From positions 171,508,882-171,572,881 of the forward strand of contig CM069433.1 in assembly GCA_035610365.1 (NCBI GenBank): 64,000 nt of DNA. The letters are read 5' to 3'. The stretch comes from Aquatica leii (lineage: Eukaryota; Arthropoda; Insecta; Coleoptera; Lampyridae). This document shows, piece after piece, positions 53,993 to 64,000 of this stretch (the first letter of the stretch is position 1; every line of letters starts with the position of its first letter). The position numbers and the translations under genes were made by a program. A model generated the notes under the pieces. That model did not search any database. It saw only the letters and a list, made by a program, of their open reading frames with translations, and was not told where the DNA came from.

Positions 53993-54326
53993 GAAAAATG
54001 TATTTTTGAGAAAAAAAATTTGGGTGTCGGTGTGTAACGATATACCCACGATAACTCTCAAACCAAAACTCCAAGTAACTTGAAATTTGGTATAGAGGTG
54101 GCTTTTCATAATCTCCCGGTTCTTTCAAAAAATGGGTCTGATAAAAAACCAGAAATTGGTGTATCCGCTATTTCTAACAGTTTTCCTTATATAACTTTGT
54201 ACGTATGTAAATTATTCGAATTATTTTTACAGTTTCTTATAGAGTTGATTCTGCCTAACCATTTATTCAAATAAAAAAAATTCTAACATTGACAATTTAT
54301 TAGATATTTGATTTATAATTTAAATT
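53993..54326 (+). repeat. Direct repeat unit 1
   Basis: Starts AAAAATGTATTTTTGAG and includes TGTGTAACGATATACCCACG and TTGAAATTTGGTATAGAG. Pairs with 54477-54779 at roughly 80% by eye. Just upstream is TTTCCTATAAGGAAAGTATAGCGATCG, which may belong to the same repeat family. Confidence 0.75.
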
Positions 54327-54476
54327 TCCATCTAGATTTAAATCCTGTGTGCGATGATTTTTTTTTAGAAAAAAATTTTATATACTGAAGGGACGTTCTA
54401 AAATAACAAATTTTCTCCATATTTTTTTGACTTGTTTATATACGGAGTGCTGCATCTTATTTAAATTATCTTTGGA

Positions 54477-54779
54477 GAAAAATGTATTTTTGACAAAATA
54501 ATTTTGGGTGTCTGTGTGTAACGATGTACCCACGATAACTCACGAACCAAAAGTCCTAGTAACTTGAAATTTGGTATAGAGCTGGTATTTTATATTCTCT
54601 CTGCTTTTTCGAAAGATGGCTTTGATAAAAAAATCGGAAGTGGGTGTATCCGCCATTTTTAACGATTATTCGAATTATTTTTACAGTTTCTTATAGAAAC
54701 AATTCTTCCTAACAATTTATTTAAATAAAAAAATTTCTAACATTAACAGTTTATCAGATATTTAATTTGTAATTTAAAA
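54477..54779 (+). repeat. Direct repeat unit 2
   Basis: Second copy, 484 bases downstream of unit 1, with a ~30-base deletion after the CCGCCATTTTTAACGA block. Non-coding. Confidence 0.75.
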
Positions 54780-54784
54780 TGAAT

Positions 54785-57286
54785 TCAAAAATATAGCATA
54801 GTTTCGAATTCTGCCTGCGGCGGTTTTTTTTATTGATTAACTAAATGGGTAAGTAATATTGAGGCGCACAAATATAAGGGTTAGTCGATATGATCTTAAC
54901 GAAATCGAGAAGAAAAACTTCAAAAAAATTATAGCATGCTAGGAGATCAATACAAACGTGTACATATCACTTCAAAATGGATTTATGATAACATAACCTT
55001 AAAAAAATATGTAGACATTCCTTCATCATTCCTTATAAGAAAGTCGTCTGGTGACCACACCAGTTTTTTTAGTGCTTTTTCTGTTTCCATATGTTGAATT
55101 TATGAATTACTTAATAGGAATTCATTTAAAAATTGATATTATTGAAAATCAGAAAAACATTTTCCATATCATCAACAACTACTAAATAAAGTAAATGCAT
55201 ATAACTTTTGAATGTGTGCTCCCATTCTTATGTAATTTTGAGGATATATTCTTAAGATATACACTTAAGAAATATAAATAAATGTAAAAAAAAAATTAAT
55301 GCTTAGAATAACTATTGCAGAATCAATTACTTGATAAATAGTTCAAAATTGTCAAAAATCACGCTTTGATTAAAATAAGAAGTAGTAAAATTATCAAAAC
55401 GTAAAAACTTAGGAATCTCTAAATTCCAAATATTTATTAAAAACGAATTTACATTACAATTACATCACATAAATTAGAACAAAAATATTTAATTTTTAAA
55501 CCATTTAATGGCTTTTTACTACGAAAAAATTTGAATCTAATTTTGTGATAATGATAACGTTTGTAAACTTAGTTATTCTTTATAGGCAATATATTAAACA
55601 TTATTAATGAACGAAAAACATAGCTGCTAATTATTTCAAAAAACTAATATTTGCAAATTAAAATTAATTTTATGAATTAGGGTTATTAAAAACCAACTTG
55701 TTTTGCTTTAAAAAATTTTTTAGTAATTTTTGTATTGTCAAAGTTACGCAACTGTTAAAAATATAGCGAGTACGCAAAAAGATCAGTGTAATAAAGACTA
55801 ATTAACCAGTATTAATTTAATTGGCGTTAATTACTTTAGCGATAAGCAATATAATTAATTTAAAAAAGAAAACTCAAAATCCTAGCATGAAAAATTTTTG
55901 TTTCTAAATCATATTATTTTAACAATTAAAAACGACAATAAACGTAATTTAATACCAAGAAGTGCAAATACAAAAAAACACTTTAATAATTGTAAAGAAA
56001 CCTAAATTTATCATAATACCAAATGTCTTTTAGATGTAATTACTCTAAATGGTGTAGATAATTTCAAATTATACCCATTATGCAACCTACAATGCGTAAA
56101 ATAATATCACTATTATTTACACCTTTGAAATGTATAATGTTGAATGATAAACGTAATTGATTTACAAAATACATATCTAAGATTAAATTAAATAGGCATA
56201 TAAATGTATATTGTATACAGTTACAATTACGTTTTGAAAATATATATAAATTAATTATATTTTTTCCTAAAAGCTTTGCTAGTTTAAAAAAAAATAACGT
56301 GTTAGACAAAATCGAAACTACAGTAGTGAAAAGTAACTAAAGAATGTAATCAGTGATTCAAATTAATTAAGAAACAAACATCAGAACAATTAAAGATAAC
56401 GTAAACTAATATTAATTTTTTTTAAATTGTGGTACTCAATGCAAAACGACGAAAAAGTGCAGACTATAGTACGTAATAGTTTAAATTTCTGTTACCAAAA
56501 ACAAAAGAGCATTTATAGGTAAACACTAATAAAACTTAAATTGATCTAAAACGTTTGTTTATATAAGTATAACATAAATACCTGAAGTACTTTTTGTCCA
56601 ATTAAATTTTTGATGCACTAATTTCAATTCGTCCAAAAAACGCACTCACGAGATGAAATGCCGCACAGCACTAAAATAATTGTTAAACAGTTATCTACAG
56701 CAAGTTATTTTATCTTTAGTAAACAAGGTCAATATTTGTTCTAAAAGGAATTGACTAAGGCACATGTTTCACCTTAGATAACAAGCAAAATTCTGTGTTT
56801 ATCTCAAATGTACTTTTATCAGTTGGTTATTTTTAACTTTTATTTTTGTCAAAAAAAAAATATTTCATCATACAAATTTTTTATTGTATACTTTTTTTTA
56901 TATCCGTTTTTTAATGGAATTTTTAAAAAATTGTCTAGTTGTAACCACTATTCTATTTTAGGTAAATGTTAAAATACTATTACAAATTTTGTGAACCCAT
57001 CGTGTTTTTATTGTTAAAAAAAGTCTAAACTATTAGAAAATAATAAACTAATAAAGTAATGTTCTAACAACTACTAATAAATAAACTTATAAAAGTGATT
57101 TTTGTTATTTTTTCCAAACCAAGAAATAGAAAACTATACCAGAATCGTAAAATTACCAAAGGTACTATCCACATATTAACGTTTGTCAAGAACAAGATTA
57201 ACCCGTTTTTAACAAAGGGTACTACAAAGTACTTACCTTACCTATTTTAAAATTTTTACAGAGATTACCACAGGCGTGTTTTACCT
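54785..57286. other. AT-rich interval without recognisable gene
   Basis: 2.5 kb of very AT-rich sequence. Only random short ORFs, no repeats I could pair. Confidence 0.4.
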
Positions 57287-57290
57287 TTAA

Positions 57291-59273
57291 CCCGTGCCCA
57301 CTGACGTAGGGTTTCTAGTACATAACTACTGACATGGAGTCTGAGAGACTCCGACTATAAGATAGGGTTAACCAAAGTGAATAAGTCCAACTAAATGCAA
57401 AATAAGTGTAGACAACTAAAGTTCAATGTATTAAGAATATATATTTAAACAACTGGTAACACAAAAAATAAAAAGAAAGATCGTCTGATCTTTGGTGAAC
57501 TGATATAATATCAAACAATATAGAAATACCTAACTTCTATTTTCTTTTTTTTTTTACTTTTGCACAGTTTTCGAGAGCACCCGAGACAAACTGGCTTCTG
57601 ACAACTAACGCATATAAATTTTGTTTTTCTGTGGAACACAGGTGGCAATATTTACTGGTTTTTAACAAAATTTCATCACAAATAGGTTCTTCCACCTTAT
57701 TCAAGATGCGACTTATCAGTAGTCGCACTTCTTTGGTTACTGTAGAGTGCCTGTGCCTACGTTTCATCTGATACTTTTTTTGAATTTTGCCAATTCCTTC
57801 ATGTAGTCACTTCGTTGCATGGTTTGGTGGTTTTTGCAAAATAAAGACATTTACAGTCGACATATCAACAGTTGCGCAGAATATGGCAATGCTCCATCAT
57901 TGCGTTAGGCAACTTGTTCCGTATATTGCACACTTTTTGTGTAAGAAGTCCTTTCGTGCTATTATAGTATGCAAATACCTCAAGTTTATTAATTTCAGGA
58001 TCAACACAACCTTCTTTTTTTAGGTGCACACTACAGCAAAATTACATCTTTTGTAAATCCATACATATTTGAACCTGGTTCCCTTTTCTTTCCTAAAAAT
58101 TGCAGTGGCACTTTTGTTTTGTTTTTTTTTCAACGTTCAGTTCTGCAGTGGCAGTGACGGAAACCAATTGTCTTTAGTAATATTCCAATTGGCGCCAAGA
58201 ATTGACTCTGATAAACGCATTACAGCTGAGTGGCTATATTCCAGCTTTTTTGTCGGTCAAAGTCATGCTTTTCCCAGAATAAATGAATCCGTTGAAAGCA
58301 TAGCCGGTTCTAGCATCACTGAGCACATTATTTTGAGACCATACTTGGTCGGTTTATTTAGCATATGCATTTTTAAAACGACAGCATCCCCTTAAACCCA
58401 CCAACATTTTGTCTATGCAGGCGCATAAACCGATTGAATATTGCGTTTGCAAATTTTGAATAAATTTCTGAATATCTCATTCACTGCTTCAGTTGGATCG
58501 GTTTTCTTTCTCTGCATCTGTATCTTTTAGTCCAACTTTATCAGTTCTGTATGTAGCTGCTGCTTTCCGTAGTCGTAATGTCGGGAGTTTTATGATAATA
58601 TTATGCTGAGGAGTTTTAACAGATTTAGTTGGTGGTTCAAGTGCCCACTTTATACGATATTTGCAATACACATATTTCTTTACATCCACTTTTTCCAAAT
58701 CGGCGCTTGCTTCTGTGTCGTCGGATTGTGTCCGATCAGATCCAAGATCTTGATTTCCAACATCTACGTTCTCATTGTTTAACGTTTCTGTATACTCTGC
58801 TTTTTTCTCAATTTGTTCCTCGGATCCTTCTAAATTCGTGTTGTGTTCACTGTCAATATATTGATTGATGATATGATATATGATATTTTTCATCCCCACT
58901 AAAATCGCTATTGATCTCATCCAGCCAAGCAACAGCTATTTTCTCAAAGTTTTTATAAAGTATACTGACAGCTTTCCCAGATAGTGCTTAGTTTGGGTTA
59001 TATTTTCACTCAGTTTTGCTCCTAGGATATTAATTTTGAGAATAATGTCAAAAGAAAAAAAGTTACACATTACTGATGTAGTCTGTGAGACCCCTAATGG
59101 CGCTTATAAAAAAGTAGTGAATCACAGAAACACCATGCAGCTTCGTTCACAGTAAGATTCGCACTAAACAGAAAGGTGCTCAAAAGTGCGGAGTGGGAAA
59201 ATTTAAACTACGGATAGGGTCAAGCGCCAAATGTCTTGCGGAATCTGTGATACTCCACATCAATGGTTACGGG
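57291..59273 (-). mobile_element. piggyBac transposon (copy 4) between TTAA sites
   Basis: Flanked by TTAA at 57287-57290 and 59274-59277. Terminal inverted repeats CCCGTGCCCACTGACGT (left) and, inverted, CCCGTAACCATTGATGT (right). Near-palindromic subterminal motifs GGAGTCTGAGAGACTCC (about 57336-57352) and GTCTGTGAGACCCC (about 59080-59094) lie just inside. It encodes a decayed transposase on the minus strand. Full structure present, 1983 bp. Confidence 0.82.
57537..58990 (-). pseudogene. piggyBac-like transposase (copy 4)
   Basis: Minus strand. An N-terminal acidic region (WLDEINSDFSGDE, then a 147-codon ORF 58932-58489 with many Asp/Glu) precedes VYCKYRIKWALEPPTKSV and KLPTLRLRKAAATYRTDKVG. 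Next, across frameshifts: DPTEAVNEIFRNLF, KYGLKIMCSVM (where a catalytic Asp is expected but not seen), LSESILGANWNITKDNWFPS (second Asp kept), FLGKKREPGSNMYGF, CAPKKEGCVDPE, AYYNSTKG (the usual GVD after it is lost) and the terminal Cys-rich domain YCHLCSTEKQ...CVSCQKPVCLGCS. Two of three catalytic Asp positions are damaged in addition to frameshifts, so it is inactive. Confidence 0.8.
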
Positions 59274-59277
59274 TTAA

Positions 59278-59595
59278 ACGCCTAATGGTAACTTAGAACA
59301 TTTATATTCCATTACTAAAGATGGTTAGCTTTTAATAAAAAAAATTTCTGTAAACCCTATTAGTGTCATAACAAATAAAAACTACCTACCAAATTTTTGC
59401 TTTTTTGAATATTGCAAATAATTGCTTAGACAACAAAAAGTAAGTAAATAATTTGTGTAAAATTTATGTGCTAATTACTCGGTATGTAGATAGTTTCCAA
59501 AAATAATTATGAAAACACCAGACCACTGACAGTCATCTCATTCACCACTGTGTTCCTATATAAATGGACTGAGAATCAACAGCTCAAAAAAGTCA
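59278..59595. other. Spacer right of piggyBac copy 4
   Basis: AT-rich, no gene seen. Confidence 0.3.
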
Positions 59596-59699
59596 ATGAA
59601 ACTGAAAAGTGCAATTTTTCACAAATTTTTTAAAACCAGCTTAGATACTATAGATACTGTTTATCTTGTTGCGATGGCTGTGGTAGACAAAACAAAAAC

Positions 59700-60060
59700 T
59701 CAACATAATATATATGTGCATCAAAATGGTTAAGTTTTCGTGTACCCGCATGTGTTGAAAACATAGAATTCGTTTTGCCCGTTGCTGGACATTCATTTAT
59801 TCCACGGGTCTTTGCTCATATAGAGAAGGTTAATAACAAAAACACTATAGTTTTTTCAGTGAGTTTCGCAAAATATTTGAAGACCAATGAACTGTTTTTG
59901 TATTGGGTCGTGACGTCAAGGTGTATAACTGAAAGAAAGCTTCTAAAAATGCAATAAAACCTCCTGCACTTTTGGCACTTTTTGTTTAACATCAGTAGCC
60001 TATTTTTATTTAGAAGAGTAAACAAAAAAATAGTGACCATTTGGTGAAAACATGCATTGA
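59700..60060 (+). pseudogene. Arthropod repeat protein fragment (possible KKDQC family C-terminal part)
   Basis: IEFVLPVAGHSFIPRVFAHI EKVNNKNTI followed, after a stop, by DVKVYN and KASKNAIKPPALL. The G-H-S-F-I-P-x-R-V-F-x-x-I-E block and the D-x-K-V-Y-N/KPP block are familiar from multi-copy arthropod proteins, which I believe include the family seen at 33060-33840, but the two fragments do not overlap, so this link is inference. Confidence 0.4.
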
Positions 60061-60064
60061 AGAA

Positions 60065-61540
60065 TAGAAAAATACAAGTCTGTGTTCAAAGAAGGGAAGA
60101 TTGTAACCATCGTTTAAAATGATTGGTTGTTTGTCTTTTAACCCGGTATTTGGAATTACGTTATTCATTTCATGTATTTCGGATTTGCTTTGTTGATTTT
60201 AGATTGAGTTTAATAAGCTATATTACGTTTTTAAATTCAAAGTTACAATTTAAAATTGTTGATAAAGTTTTGTATTTTGTAACGCCGTGAATCATCGGAT
60301 TTTGCGATTCTGTTTATTGAGCATTTTTTTGTTTGATCAAAATTCCAGTGGTAATTTATGTTTCCTTTCTGAGATATAATCGTAATTAAATATATTTTCG
60401 CCGTTTGCTTATTTTAAGTTAGTTCAAAAGTTCTTTGTTTTAAGTGCATTCTCAGTACAGTCGTACTTTGATTTCTCTGTGTCAAACGTTTAGATTACGT
60501 GGAAAATTAAGACATTATCTTAATTTATTAGGCAGTTTAAATTTATGTAATATAATATTGTGTCAATTTGACATTTTTACGTAGCAACCAAATGCCGTGG
60601 CCCAATACTACGAATTTGACGTAATTTGATCTGTTTGCCTCCTTGTCGCACTTCTTGGTGAGATTGTTTTCTTTCATGGAGTTTCCAACACAGTCTTTGT
60701 GGAAAAGCTAGTCAAATAAGTTTATATATATATAGATGTGATTTTGGTGATAAAAATGGAGTTAGTTAGTTGGTTGACAGTCGTGCAAAATGTAAATATC
60801 GCGGGTGATAAATTCACCTTCTTAGCTGCAGATGGAGAATTAGCGCGGAAGTAATTGAAAATGAAACAGTGAAGCTTCAGGTGGAAAAACTTTCCTTTTT
60901 CGTATAGTAATTACGGGTCATTGAATTCACTGGTTTCTGGTTTATTTGGTAATTAAGGTATTGTGGATTTGTGCGTGAGTTTGGTTCGCAATTCCATTTT
61001 CTTCGCCTTGGTGGCGGATCGTTAAGAAATCTTCCGACGGTAAATTATTCATATGGTTGTGGTACCCTGCCGAGGTTCCGGACGACGTCAACAGTAGAGG
61101 TATTTATTGATTACTGATTGCTTATTTATTCAAGTTCAGTGATTAAAAAGCTTTGAAATTAGTAGTGAGAGTTTATTGATAGATATTGAATTTTTTTTCA
61201 ACGATTCAAACCGATTCAAACCACTTATAGTAGTGTGTGCTAATTTTAAATTTTATTGTTATGAACAAAAATTAAAAAGACGTAATTTAACGTATCCAAT
61301 TTATAAAAGTTGTTCCGATATATATATAAAGTAAAAGAAAGACCATCTTATATCTACGTACCATAAGCTTAGAATTATAAAGTTTGTTTTTATACAGTTG
61401 CGGAATTTGATTATTTTAATTTTTTTTATTATTATTATTCTCCCACGGCCGTGTTTTTGTTTTTTTTGTTTCCTTTAAAAGCTAATTTACTTTATTTTTT
61501 TTTATTTTCATTTTGTTTTTTTTAAAGATATTTGTGTCAA
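60065..61540. other. Interval with GC-richer patches, no supported gene
   Basis: The patch at 60550-61100 is less AT-rich than its neighbours. It holds TATATATATA at about 60723 followed by ATG 60756 and a 33-codon ORF (MELVSWLTVVQNVNIAGD...) ending at a GAAGTAATT splice-donor-like site. Could be a first exon or a transposon leader; I cannot choose. Confidence 0.3.
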
Positions 61541-61544
61541 ATTG

Positions 61545-62066
61545 ACTTTAGTTTTAATGTAGATTTCCTGTTTTATTGCTTGTCTAATTTATTTCAATTA
61601 TGTAATAAACGTTAAATTATTAAATTATTTTTTGGGTAAATGGTGTATTATTTATTATTATTTACCCAAAAAATAATTTAATAATGTTTTATGGTGAAAG
61701 TTTTATGTCTAAAATGTTAAATTGTTAAATGTAACAAAGCTTTTATTCCGTCGGTCTTCGCGTATGTAAATTTTTAGATTATTTCAAATTTTAGTGAGAT
61801 ACACTCTATTAAGGTAACTCAATTTAGAGTGTATCCTTCAGGAGCGGACTTGTGGTTGGCAAGGGTCAGAAGTCCATTAAGCTATACTCCCTTCCTGGCG
61901 TATTTTGATTTTGACTTTATTTCTTTTGATTTTGTGTTTTCGTCAAGGTTTCCAAATCAATCACGAAAAACCCCGTCTTCACTGAGCACCGGCATAACAC
62001 CGTTTATGTTGCTGTATTTCAGGCAAGTGCCTTTGTTTCATTTTTGGCATGTAACAAGATAATGAG
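61545..62066 (+). repeat. Dispersed repeat, copy B (carries mini-element)
   Basis: Partner of 37971-38385 (see shared landmarks there). Includes a 77-codon ORF (61829-62062; GADLWLARVRSPL) not obviously coding. Interrupted at 61621-61715 by a small element. Confidence 0.55.
61621..61715 (+). mobile_element. Deleted derivative of the hammerhead mini-element
   Basis: Same ends as 6211-6606: TAAATTATTTTTTGGGTAAA at the left, the inverse at the right, then the one-sided tail TGTTTTATGGTGAAAGTTTT ATGTCTAAA, identical to the tail at 6578-6606. The arms are only ~23 bp around TGGTGTATTATTTATTATTA; both hammerheads and the centre are gone. Flanked by GTTAAATTATTAAAT / GTTAAATTGTTAAAT (61611-61625, 61716-61730), 14 of 15 equal. 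Confidence 0.7.
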
Positions 62067-62289
62067 CAACATAATGCAATCTAAATTTCTAACAAGAGAA
62101 ACTAAAAGACATAAAGGTTTTATTGAAAAAACATTGTGGTGAGGCCTAACATACAATAGAAACTCACAAAGATTACGCTAAAGTTTTGAAAAAACATTAT
62201 GATAATACAGAAGAATTAAAAAATAGTAGCAATTTATGTGAACCTGTTGGTGAAACTCTCAATGTAGAAGTGTAATTATTATTTTTTTT

Positions 62290-63050
62290 TATAAAGCACA
62301 CCTTTTATATATCTTTGCGTGCAATGGGATGGGAAACACAGAATAATTTTTTTGAAAATTATTTCACCTATGTGCCTATAGTAAAGAAACTGAAAACTGA
62401 GAATACCGTTGCTTCATTCACATCAAAAAAGATTGAAATAATTTAAAGAGTGACAAAACTCTAACTTATGATGAACGACTACACATTTTCTAGTATGGGC
62501 ATTTGCATTTGTAAATGGATAAACAACAAAATTGTTCATCTTGCATTATCTACCTCTCTCAAAAAGATAGATTAAAGCAGCTTATGTAATCAAAAATTAC
62601 AACCTTTTTATGGGTGGTGTCGACCATGCCGATAGGCGTCGTGTTTTTTAAGGATTGAATAGACATTCAAACAAAATAGTCGCATCGCTACCTTTAGGTC
62701 ATATTGGTTATAACCTTTGTCAATGCCTATATCATATATTGTGATACCATGAAAAATATATTCTTATTCAAATTTTGTAGAAGTGTTTTGTTATGGCTTA
62801 TAAATCATAAAAAAATGTAATATTCTTCAAAAGACGTTCGACAGAACCAATGCAGGCAGAACCATCTAAGTAGCAATATGTAAAGATGTTGTAATAAAGG
62901 ATCACGTCGGATGAAGTACGTAGATACAAGAAAAAGATGTGAGGTATGTAGTAAGAAACAAGTACAATCTCGACCTCATTTGCGATGCGCAACATGGAAG
63001 GTATTCTTGTGTTCCAATGAAAAAAAATTTGGAGATTACCATAATATTGC
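62290..63050 (+). pseudogene. piggyBac-like transposase (copy 5), C-terminal half
   Basis: Across frames: QNNFFENYFTYVPIVKKL (about 62340; second-Asp block with Asp replaced by Glu), ENTVASFTSKKIE, WAFAFVNGQTTK-like residues, YNLFMGGVDHADRRR (about 62598; third catalytic Asp kept), a GHIGYNLCQCLY block, and the Cys-rich end RKRCEVCSKKQVQSRPHLRC (62930) with a further Cys in VFLCSNEKK. The first half is absent. Distinct from copies 1-4. Confidence 0.72.
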
Positions 63051-63059
63051 AGTTAATTC

Positions 63060-64000
63060 TAAATAATTTATATATTTTTTTATTGGTTCTACATTACAAC
63101 AAAAATAAAGTAAGTTTGTATGAGTTTTTTAGCTGAATTTTCATAATACGCTTCTAAAGTGAGTAAAAAATGTTGTCATTGTACCCTAAAAAAACTTGTT
63201 TTGCATATTTAGCTTTATTTTTGCAATGTTATTTATTTAGTCATGTATTTTAACTGACTTACGTAACATTATCTCATTTAAATATCTGTAAATGCGTTAC
63301 CTTCCAGTTATTTTGTATTTTCAGTGTGTTCGCATAAAATGTCTAGTTCTTAAAATAACAACTTAATTTTACTACGTCTTATGTGATAACATTATTTTGT
63401 ATTTATTTTTATTTGTAGTGTCAGCAAATTCCTGAGAAGAAGTGTGTAGTTCTTCGAACAGTGAATTAAACATAACATGTTTTTTATTTTAGTTTGTTAA
63501 CGGTGCCAACAAACTATTTACTGCAACAAATTCGTAATTTTCGATTAATTCGGCTAAAATTTTTGATTTTTATGAGTGTTTTATTAGAGCCTTTATTTTG
63601 ATTTTTTGCTTGTAGTTATTGATGCTATAATTTCATCTTCTAAATTAATAACCTATTAATTAGAAACACATTGTAATTATTTACTGATTTGTAACTAATA
63701 AACATTTATTTTGGAATATCTGATGTACTATATATATTATTAAGCGACATGGACTGTATAAATAAATGTAGACATGTTTCTAAGTACTCAGGCAACAAAA
63801 CTTTAATTAACAAACATATTTTTGATTAGTTGTTAATAAAAACAATCACTCAATTAAAAAAAGTTGTGGTTAACGGCAGTATAGCTAAGCAGATAATAAA
63901 AAAAGAACAAATATTATCCTGGACCAACAAGAAAATTTACGTATGCTGCTTGTTGGCATTTATCACAGTCGTCTTACATTGAAATTGCTATAATTCCTAA
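63060..64000. other. AT-rich interval to window end
   Basis: No coding sequence or repeat recognised. Confidence 0.35.

Noticed and set aside
63595-63630. GATTTTTTGCTTGTAGTTATTG resembles a segment of the foldback arm near 44855
   Set aside because: About 20 bases of AT-rich similarity only, with no extension on either side.
1-64000. CRISPR arrays, bacterial operons, tRNA or rRNA genes
   Set aside because: No regularly spaced short repeats or operon-like gene packing was seen; no tRNA cloverleaf was recognised by eye (a tRNAscan run would be needed to exclude one).

Overview
The window looks like a gene-poor, AT-rich stretch of an arthropod (most likely insect) nuclear genome. There are no bacterial-style operons, ribosome binding sites or CRISPR arrays. 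Nearly every coding signal belongs to a transposable element typical of animal genomes, several with short introns. No ordinary host gene could be supported. The species cannot be told from the sequence.

Layout, left to right. 1-1046: 3' end of a Tigger/jerky-type element. 3112-7045: a 5'-truncated RTE-type LINE split by a 1674-bp Transib (RAG1-related) transposon at 4061-5734 and by a 396-bp hammerhead-bearing mini-element of Penelope type at 6211-6606. 7635-9575: a dead Tc1/mariner element. 10049-13104: a decayed LINE with ORF1 and endonuclease/RT. 13105-18853: an old Ty3/gypsy LTR element containing a young Penelope-like element (14201-16791). 20459-25290: LTR fragments and two decayed piggyBac transposases. 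25735-27380: a FLYWCH/MULE transposon. 30300-32628: a DNA transposon with CACTGGTCTGC ends and no confident superfamily. 33060-36380: a decayed transposase-like gene, a candidate BEL/Pao LTR, a MITE and a lone hammerhead. 40635-49560: a second Penelope-like element split by a gypsy-type LTR retrotransposon (41950-49400) with identical LTRs; that element is itself interrupted by a foldback-like element with arms of about 0.5 kb. 50141-63050: piggyBac, hAT/BED and other remnants, including a nearly complete piggyBac element between TTAA sites (57291-59273).

The genes do not act as one pathway; they are layers of independent invasions. Insertion order can be read in three places: Transib and mini-PLE into RTE; Penelope into gypsy into LINE; foldback into gypsy into Penelope. 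Most relevant to the hunt are (i) Transib ends that read as heptamer-spacer-nonamer signals with 22- and 23-bp spacers, and (ii) hammerhead-like ribozyme cores in four Penelope-related sequences, including a 396-bp element with no protein and a deleted derivative whose related locus at 38 kb looks like an empty site.
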